DNA from: Mariprofundus sp. | GTDB lineage: Bacteria > Pseudomonadota > Zetaproteobacteria > Mariprofundales > Mariprofundaceae | Length of the DNA stretch: 11,418 bases | Direction: 5' to 3' | Assembly (NCBI GenBank): GCA_021772845.1 | Contig: JAJFLF010000155.1 | Location: 1 to 11,418 of the forward strand | Part shown: positions 7,024 to 11,418 of the stretch, piece by piece | Layout of the letters: every line of letters begins with the position of its first letter | How positions within the stretch are numbered: the first letter of the stretch is position 1 | The notes under the pieces: model-generated | Told to the model about the DNA's origin: nothing | The model's input: the letters and a program-made list of their open reading frames with translations, nothing else | Database searches by the model: none | Program-made: the position numbers and the translations under genes

Positions 7024-8172
7024 TTAAATGGACAATTCCAGTCCTCCACCATCATTATCATCGTTGTTGTCTATTTTAGGGGTCTCCTGTTCTGAATCCA
7101 TAGCAGCCATTTTCATTTTTAAACGCAGGTTGTTGGCTGAATCAGCATTTCTAAGCGCTTCCACTTCTGAAATCTTGCCGTCGTTCCATAGCCCGAAGAG
7201 GGCTTGATCAAATGTGCGCATACCGTATTGAGCGCTATCCTCCATAGTTTCTTTGATGGCGCTGACATCTCCTTTAAGGATTTGATCGGATAGACGCGGT
7301 GTGTTGATCATGATTTCGATAGCAGCAGCGCGTTTTCCATCAAGAGTTTTGACCAGCCGTTGTGATAAAATGGCACGCAGATTCAAGGCCAGGTTCATAT
7401 ACACCTGTTGATGTTGCTCTTCGGGAAAGAAGTTAATAATGCGTTCGAGTGCCTGATTGGCGTTATTCGCATGCAGGGTAGCCATCGCCAAATGCCCTGT
7501 TTCGGCAAAGGCAATGGCATGCTCCATGGTTTCTCTCTCTCGAATTTCACCCAGCAGAATGACATCGGGCGCCTGCCGGAGGGTATTTTTCAGCGCGGCA
7601 CGGAAGGATGCAGTGTCAGAGCCGACTTCACGCTGGGAAACAAAACATTTTTTATGGGTGTGCATAAATTCAACAGGGTCTTCAATGGTGATGATATGTC
7701 CTGCCTGATTGGCGTTACGCCAATCTACCAGAGCTGCCAGTGATGTGGATTTGCCGGAGCCTGTCGCTCCGACCATAAGTACAAGTCCACGTTTGCTCAT
7801 GGCGATGTCTTTGAAGATCTCAGGTAGTTTTAATTCATCGAGAGAGGGGATTTCTGTGGTGATTTGGCGAATGACCATGCCAACTGAACCACGCTGACGG
7901 TACACATTTACACGGAAACGCCCCAGAGCAGGTACAGCGGCAGAGAGATTCATTTCCATTTCAATGGCAAATTCAGCTTTTTGTTTTTCGTTCATCAGGC
8001 TATTGGCCAGTTTTTCGATGATGGCCGGGTTGATGGCGGTATCCCCCAAGCGCAAAATAACGCCATCAATACGATAGCCCGGAGGTGCTCCAGCCATTAG
8101 ATATAGATCAGATGCATCCTTATCTACCATTACCTGTAGTAGCTGTTTGATCGAAATTTCATCGTTCATCAT
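7024..8172 (-). CDS. pilU: Type IV pilus retraction ATPase PilU
   Basis: PilU is a hexameric GspE-superfamily ATPase that assists PilT in pilus retraction for twitching. Visible motifs are Walker A GATGSGKS (135-142), the Asp box IEDPVE (163-168), Walker B DVILLGEIRERETME (203-217) and the His box MATLHANNA (230-238). PilU rather than PilT is indicated by MSKRGLVLMVGATGSGKSTS, by IKETMEDSAQYGMRTFDQAL in place of PilT's AIRNLIRE, and by the longer C-terminal tail. The tail here ends in an acidic, Asn/Asp/Gly-rich stretch. Two ATG codons stand in tandem. GGAG is 3 nt before the first and 6 nt before the second (8169), so the second may be the true start. pilT, its usual neighbour, is not in the window. 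The gene lies between the DUF493 gene and the carbonic anhydrase gene, all on the minus strand. Confidence 0.93.
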   Translation of the reverse strand: MMNDEISIKQLLQVMVDKDASDLYLMAGAPPGYRIDGVILRLGDTAINPAIIEKLANSLMNEKQKAEFAIEMEMNLSAAVPALGRFRVNVYRQRGSVGMVIRQITTEIPSLDELKLPEIFKDIAMSKRGLVLMVGATGSGKSTSLAALVDWRNANQAGHIITIEDPVEFMHTHKKCFVSQREVGSDTASFRAALKNTLRQAPDVILLGEIRERETMEHAIAFAETGHLAMATLHANNANQALERIINFFPEEQHQQVYMNLALNLRAILSQRLVKTLDGKRAAAIEIMINTPRLSDQILKGDVSAIKETMEDSAQYGMRTFDQALFGLWNDGKISEVEALRNADSANNLRLKMKMAAMDSEQETPKIDNNDDNDGGGLELSI

Positions 8173-8236
8173 CTGCTCCGTTGCTGTTTGTTGGTCTCAT
8201 GAAAACATAAGAAGCAAAACACATACCAAGATGAAA

Positions 8237-8281
8237 GATTATTGTTCGAAGCAGATCTGTTTTTTATGCTGTTCAATAATC
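8237..8281. repeat. Imperfect inverted repeat upstream of pilU
   Basis: GATTATTG (8237-8244) is mirrored by CAATAATC (8274-8281). Inside them, AGCA (8250-8253) pairs with TGCT (8267-8270). The result is a two-part stem with an internal loop in the gap between the DUF493 gene and pilU. No long T-run follows on the minus strand, so it is a weak terminator candidate or a leader structure. Confidence 0.35.
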
Positions 8282-8300
8282 GTTAGAGCAAACCAGATTT

Positions 8301-8317
8301 GAAATGCAGGCCATTTC
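8301..8317. repeat. Short hairpin just after the DUF493 stop codon
   Basis: GAAATG (8301-8306) and CATTTC (8312-8317) form a perfect 6-bp stem with a five-base loop, 14 bases beyond the DUF493 stop on the minus strand. An alternative stem uses GCAGG (8306-8310) with CCTGC further right, so the two cannot form together. No T-run follows. Function is unproven. Confidence 0.25.
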
Positions 8318-8331
8318 CCCATCCTGCCTGT

Positions 8332-8595
8332 TTACAACATCATTTTAACATCGGGGTGTGCATTCAACGCGCGATAGATTGTATCGAGTTGTGCTTTGCT
8401 GGTGGCAGTAATCGTGACAGTTACGGCAAGGTATTTACCTGTACGGCTAGGTTTTGATGTTACAGCACCTTCACCAAGATCCGGAGCATGTTCACGAACA
8501 ATCATCACCACTTCGTTTTCAAAATTGGCGTGATTGTTACCCATTGCCTTGATCGGAAACTGACAAGGAAATTCCAATAGTGTCTCTTCGCTCAC
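8332..8595 (-). CDS. DUF493/YbeD family protein
   Basis: This small cytoplasmic protein of 87 residues belongs to the YbeD (DUF493) family. It matches the family along its whole length: LLEFPCQFPIKAMG near the start, VVMIVREHAPD, SKPSRTGKYLAVTVTITATSKAQLDTIYRAL and a closing VKMML, giving the compact ACT-like alpha-beta fold. In enterobacteria ybeD sits beside lipB. Here lipB is absent and the downstream gene is pilU, so the usual context gives no help. No molecular function is established for the family. The start is GTG at 8595, supported by AGGAG with normal spacing; no ATG is available before the conserved core. The leftward gap of 159 bases to pilU contains two hairpins, so co-transcription is uncertain. 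Confidence 0.9.
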   Translation of the reverse strand: MSEETLLEFPCQFPIKAMGNNHANFENEVVMIVREHAPDLGEGAVTSKPSRTGKYLAVTVTITATSKAQLDTIYRALNAHPDVKMML

Positions 8596-8728
8596 AATAG
8601 CTCCTGCTGTTGTTCATCTGTTTTGTAAAAGCCAAATCTCATCAATTGTGCTCATCATGCAATATCAATGATAGTGAATGCTGTGATGTTGATTTGTAAT
8701 ACTAGGCGCGTGGTGGCGACCATGTGGT

Positions 8729-9181
8729 ATGAAATGTATTCGAAACTATGTATTGGCTGTGTTATCGCTGCTCATATTCAACGCAAATACCACATTGGCT
8801 AATGAAATGATTCATTTGACCCAGACTAATTGTCAGTTCATTGAGGCTGAGAATGGTTTGGACCATCATTATAGCAGTCGCTCAACAGATGATTGTGTGC
8901 GCTTGAATGAAAATAGTGCTGACCAGCGTTTAGCTAAAGCAAAAGTGTTACGCTTAAAGGCGGGTTATTATCTGTTTCGCGTGAAAAACCGTGATGTGCC
9001 TTATGTGCTTGGTTTTTGGTTGCGTGGTGCGGGTTTGTCGCGTTTAACGCTACCAGCTGTTTCTGGAGGCGGCATTACAACGGGGCAAACACGAGATTAT
9101 GCCATTGCACTTGAGGCGGGAGAATATGTTTACTCTTGCCCTTTAAATCCCACACCTGATTATATCTTGATTGTAGAATAG
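8729..9181 (+). CDS. Small exported protein, possibly cupredoxin-like
   Basis: The protein has 150 residues. Residues 1-24 look like a Sec signal peptide (basic start MKCIRNY, hydrophobic VLAVLSLLIF, cleavage likely after TTLA), so the mature protein should be periplasmic. The remainder is rich in predicted beta strands and contains LRLKAGYYLFRVKNRDVPYV, LGFWLRGAGL, TLPAVSGGGITTGQTRDY and EAGEYVYSCPLNPTPDY. The strand-loop pattern near the end resembles a cupredoxin loop, where GxYxYxCP precedes a ligand. The full His-Cys-His-Met copper set is not evident, so metal binding is doubtful. Mature cysteines are Cys35, Cys56 and Cys137. The ribosome binding site is weak. The TVP38-like gene begins 8 bases after the stop codon, making this the first gene of a three-gene unit. 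I recognise no named family with confidence. Confidence 0.75.
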   Translation: MKCIRNYVLAVLSLLIFNANTTLANEMIHLTQTNCQFIEAENGLDHHYSSRSTDDCVRLNENSADQRLAKAKVLRLKAGYYLFRVKNRDVPYVLGFWLRGAGLSRLTLPAVSGGGITTGQTRDYAIALEAGEYVYSCPLNPTPDYILIVE

Positions 9182-9189
9182 GAGAATAG

Positions 9190-9900
9190 ATGTTTAAACG
9201 GATAATGCCATTAATCATAGTGGCGATTGTGTTGGTTCTGTTTTTTGCTTTTGATCTTGCTCAGTATATTAGTTTTGTTGCATTGGCAGAGCATAGAGTA
9301 AGCTTGTTAAGCAGGGTGGATCAACATGCCGTACTGGCTCCACTGGTGTATATATCACTATACATCGTTGTGGTTGCATTTTCATTGCCGGGTGGTTTGG
9401 TAATGACTGTGACTGGTGGTTTCCTGTTTGGCGCAATTGTTGGTGGCATGTATGCTGTTATTAGTGCAACTCTGGGGGCTACAGCCCTTTTTTTGATCGC
9501 CAAAACATCGGTGGGTGATTATCTGTTATCCAAAGCTGGAGATATGGTTCACAAGATGCAAAAGGGTTTTGCTGAGGATGCCTTGAGTTATATGTTTGTG
9601 TTGCGTCTGGTGCCCCTGTTTCCGTTCTTTATTGTTAATCTTGTGCCTGCCTTTTTAGGCGTGCCGTTACGTACATATGTAGTAGCTACCCTTTTCGGCA
9701 TCATGCCTGCTACATTTGTTTATGCTTTGGCCGGTTCCGGTCTTGGCAGTGTGTTGGATCAAGGCCAGGGGGTGACGATGGCAGGGGTTCTCACAACTGA
9801 AATGATGTCTGCATTGTTGGGGCTGGCTCTGTTGGCGGTGATTCCTGTCATTTATAAACGATTTGTTAAGAGAACTATCGTGAAAGGAGAGAGCGAGTGA
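9190..9900 (+). CDS. TVP38/TMEM64 (DedA-like) inner-membrane protein
   Basis: This 236-residue integral membrane protein has an N-terminal helix (about 4-24), further hydrophobic segments around 48-105 and 130-185, and a last helix near 203-222. The VTT/SNARE-associated domain is recognised by SLPGGLVMTVTGGFLFGAIVGG, SATLGATALFLIAKTSVGDYL and RLVPLFPFFIVNLVPAFLGV. Relatives are linked to lipid scrambling and membrane homeostasis, but no transported substrate is known for this branch. GGAG stands 6 nt before the ATG, and the gene overlaps the start of the flavoprotein gene downstream. Linkage of TVP38-type proteins with mercuric-reductase-like flavoproteins recurs in bacteria, so a membrane-redox role is plausible but unproven. 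Confidence 0.9.
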   Translation: MFKRIMPLIIVAIVLVLFFAFDLAQYISFVALAEHRVSLLSRVDQHAVLAPLVYISLYIVVVAFSLPGGLVMTVTGGFLFGAIVGGMYAVISATLGATALFLIAKTSVGDYLLSKAGDMVHKMQKGFAEDALSYMFVLRLVPLFPFFIVNLVPAFLGVPLRTYVVATLFGIMPATFVYALAGSGLGSVLDQGQGVTMAGVLTTEMMSALLGLALLAVIPVIYKRFVKRTIVKGESE

Positions 9901-11336
9901 TGCAAACATCCAATGATTTATTAAAGGTTGATATTTGTGTGATTGGAGCAGGCTCCGGAGGTTTGAGTGTGGCTGCTGGAGCATCTCAAATGGGTGCAAA
10001 GGTGGCACTGGTTGAAAAGGCTGAAATGGGTGGCGACTGCTTGAATACCGGTTGTGTTCCATCAAAAGCTCTGTTGGCAGCAGGGCACGCTGCCCAATCG
10101 ATGCGTGATGCGGCAGCCTTTGGTGTTGCAGCGCAAACACCTGAGGTGAATTGGATGCAGGTGCATGATCATGTGCATAGCGTGATTGGCGCGATTGCAC
10201 CGAACGATTCTCAGCAACGTTTTGAAGAATTGGGTGTGACCGTGATTCGAGCAGCAGGAAGCTTTGAAGATGAAGAGACAGTGCGGGCTGGGGATACTCT
10301 GATTCGAGCCAAGTATTTTGTTTTGGCTACAGGCTCATCAGCATTTGTGCCGCCCATTGAAGGTCTGGATCAGATCGATTATTTTACCAATGAGAATATT
10401 TTTGATAATAAAGAGGCGGTTGACCATTTGATTGTGATCGGTGGCGGACCGATTGGTTTGGAGATGGCGCAAGCGCATCTGCGTTTGGGCGCAAAAGTTA
10501 CGGTGATGGAAATGGCTCGCCTGCTGATGAAAGACGATCCGGAATTAACGAAGGTCGTGATTGATCGATTAGCATCTGAGGGCATGGCATTTCATGAGGG
10601 TGGTCGTGACCTTCGTTTAGAGAAGACAGCAGACGGAAAGGTTTCAGCGCGATGTGAAACCGATGCAGGAGAGCAGTGTGCGATAGGTTCTCATTTGCTG
10701 ATTGCAACAGGCCGGCGTGCTAATGTGAACGGATTAAACCTGGAAGCTGCCGGTGTTGTGTATAGTGCTAAAAGTGTAGAAGTGGATGCGCGTTTACGTA
10801 GCAGTAACAGACGCATCTTTGCTATTGGTGATGTGGCGGGGCCATATCAGTTTACCCATATGGCAGCTTATCAGGCCGGTATTATTATTCGTAATATGTT
10901 GTTTAAATTGCCTGCCAAAGTGGATTATTCTGCAGTGCCGTGGGTGACCTATACCGACCCTGAGTTAGCTCATGTTGGTATGAGTGAGGCCGATGCCAAT
11001 AAGGCGGGTAAAGAGATTCGTGTGCTGCGCTGGCAATTTGAGGAAAATGACAGGGCGCAGGCTGAGCGGCGCACTGAAGGTTTGATTAAAGTGGTTACCA
11101 CTCCGAAAGGGTTAATTCTGGGAGCCAGTCTTGTTGGGCTGCATGCTGGAGAATTGATTCAGCCATGGATTCTTGCAGTGAGTCAAAAACTGAAAATCGG
11201 TGCCATGGCCTCGATGATTGCACCTTATCCAACCTTGGCCGAAGCCAATAAACGTATTGCCGGTAGTTTTTATACAGAGAAACTATTTTCCAGTACAACG
11301 CGTTGCATTGTACGTTTTCTGATGCGTTTTTCATGA
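9900..11336 (+). CDS. Mercuric-reductase-like FAD-dependent disulfide oxidoreductase
   Basis: This is a class I pyridine-nucleotide disulfide oxidoreductase of 478 residues (numbering below from the ATG). It has the FAD site GAGSGG (16-21), the redox-active pair in GGDCLNTGCVPSKALL (Cys47 and Cys52), the NAD(P)H site VIGGGPIGLEMAQAHLRLGA (about 179-198) and the second FAD stretch FAIGDVAGP (about 307-315). The dimerisation domain follows. At the position of the catalytic His of dihydrolipoamide dehydrogenase there is Tyr443 (APYPTLAE), so it should not be a normal lipoamide dehydrogenase. It also lacks the N-terminal metal-binding domain and the C-terminal vicinal cysteines of true MerA. The substrate is unknown. 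The ATG at 9900 shares one base with the TVP38 stop. A GTG at 9897 has slightly better spacing to AAGGAG (9884-9889) and would add one residue. Confidence 0.9.
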   Translation: MQTSNDLLKVDICVIGAGSGGLSVAAGASQMGAKVALVEKAEMGGDCLNTGCVPSKALLAAGHAAQSMRDAAAFGVAAQTPEVNWMQVHDHVHSVIGAIAPNDSQQRFEELGVTVIRAAGSFEDEETVRAGDTLIRAKYFVLATGSSAFVPPIEGLDQIDYFTNENIFDNKEAVDHLIVIGGGPIGLEMAQAHLRLGAKVTVMEMARLLMKDDPELTKVVIDRLASEGMAFHEGGRDLRLEKTADGKVSARCETDAGEQCAIGSHLLIATGRRANVNGLNLEAAGVVYSAKSVEVDARLRSSNRRIFAIGDVAGPYQFTHMAAYQAGIIIRNMLFKLPAKVDYSAVPWVTYTDPELAHVGMSEADANKAGKEIRVLRWQFEENDRAQAERRTEGLIKVVTTPKGLILGASLVGLHAGELIQPWILAVSQKLKIGAMASMIAPYPTLAEANKRIAGSFYTEKLFSSTTRCIVRFLMRFS

Positions 11337-11377
11337 GCTGCATAGGGTCATTTTTGGTACAGTCGAGGTGAAAACTA

Positions 11378-11405
11378 TTGACTAATGCAGTTAGATCATG
11401 ATAGT
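11378..11405 (+). promoter_or_regulatory. Possible sigma70-like promoter at window edge
   Basis: TTGACT (11378-11383) is followed after 16 bases by GATAGT (11400-11405). The -35 is good and the -10 mediocre. A plus-strand frame from ATG 11385 is also open to the edge (11 codons), but it has no well-placed ribosome binding site, so no gene is called here. Confidence 0.25.
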
Positions 11406-11418
11406 GCTGCTTTGGCAA

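Noticed and set aside
9667..10200. Minus-strand open frame of 177 codons
   Set aside because: It lies opposite the TVP38-like and flavoprotein genes, both of which have strong family motifs. Its His/Gln/Pro-rich translation resembles no protein.
9900..11336. Calling the flavoprotein MerA or dihydrolipoamide dehydrogenase (Lpd)
   Set aside because: It lacks the C-terminal vicinal cysteines and the N-terminal metal-binding domain of MerA, and has Tyr in place of the Lpd catalytic His. No mer or dehydrogenase-complex genes are nearby.
11095..11418. Minus-strand open frame reaching the right edge
   Set aside because: Most of it is antisense to the conserved C-terminus of the disulfide oxidoreductase, and it shows no recognisable motif or ribosome binding site.
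1..11418. CRISPR array, insertion sequence, prophage, tRNA or defence cluster
   Set aside because: No direct-repeat arrays, transposase or integrase motifs, terminal inverted repeats or tRNA-like folds were seen. Genes are ordinary chromosomal families.

Overview
The window looks like a stretch of chromosome from a Gram-negative proteobacterium. PilU, a YbeD/DUF493 protein, a Can-type beta carbonic anhydrase, TsaE, ThiC and a GGDEF-EAL protein are all of proteobacterial type. Gene density is high and base composition is moderate. There is no integrase, transposase, phage gene, tRNA, rRNA or CRISPR array. I would guess gamma- or zetaproteobacterium, but the sequence alone does not fix the class.

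Layout. (1) Positions 1-2480, minus strand: a soluble GGDEF-EAL cyclic-di-GMP protein, followed with an ATGA overlap by a membrane-anchored extracytoplasmic sensor protein that runs off the left edge. (2) Positions 2481-2848: a divergent intergenic region with two abutting palindromes. (3) Positions 2849-5195, plus strand: a small DUF6172-type protein, then thiC and a strong rho-independent terminator. thiC is interrupted by an in-frame TAA exactly where the family normally has Glu. The reading frame continues intact for 70 more codons, including the CxxCxxxxC iron-sulfur motif. (4) Positions 5268-6266, plus strand: a sigma70-like promoter, a two-CBS-domain protein and tsaE, translationally overlapped. 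(5) Positions 6316-8595, minus strand: a DUF493/YbeD protein, the PilU twitching ATPase and a beta carbonic anhydrase, arranged head to tail. (6) Positions 8729-11336, plus strand: a tight three-gene unit of a small exported protein, a TVP38/TMEM64 (DedA-like) membrane protein and a mercuric-reductase-like flavoprotein disulfide oxidoreductase. (7) Positions 11337-11418: the edge of the window, with only a weak promoter-like sequence.

Themes. The left block is second-messenger signalling (cyclic-di-GMP), and PilU on the right fits surface motility. ThiC supplies the thiamin pyrimidine, TsaE works in t6A tRNA modification, and carbonic anhydrase handles CO2/bicarbonate. The most striking observation is the nonsense codon in thiC: pseudogene, sequencing error, or an unusual split or read-through ThiC. 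The next is the exported protein / TVP38 / reductase operon, whose joint function is not obvious from sequence.
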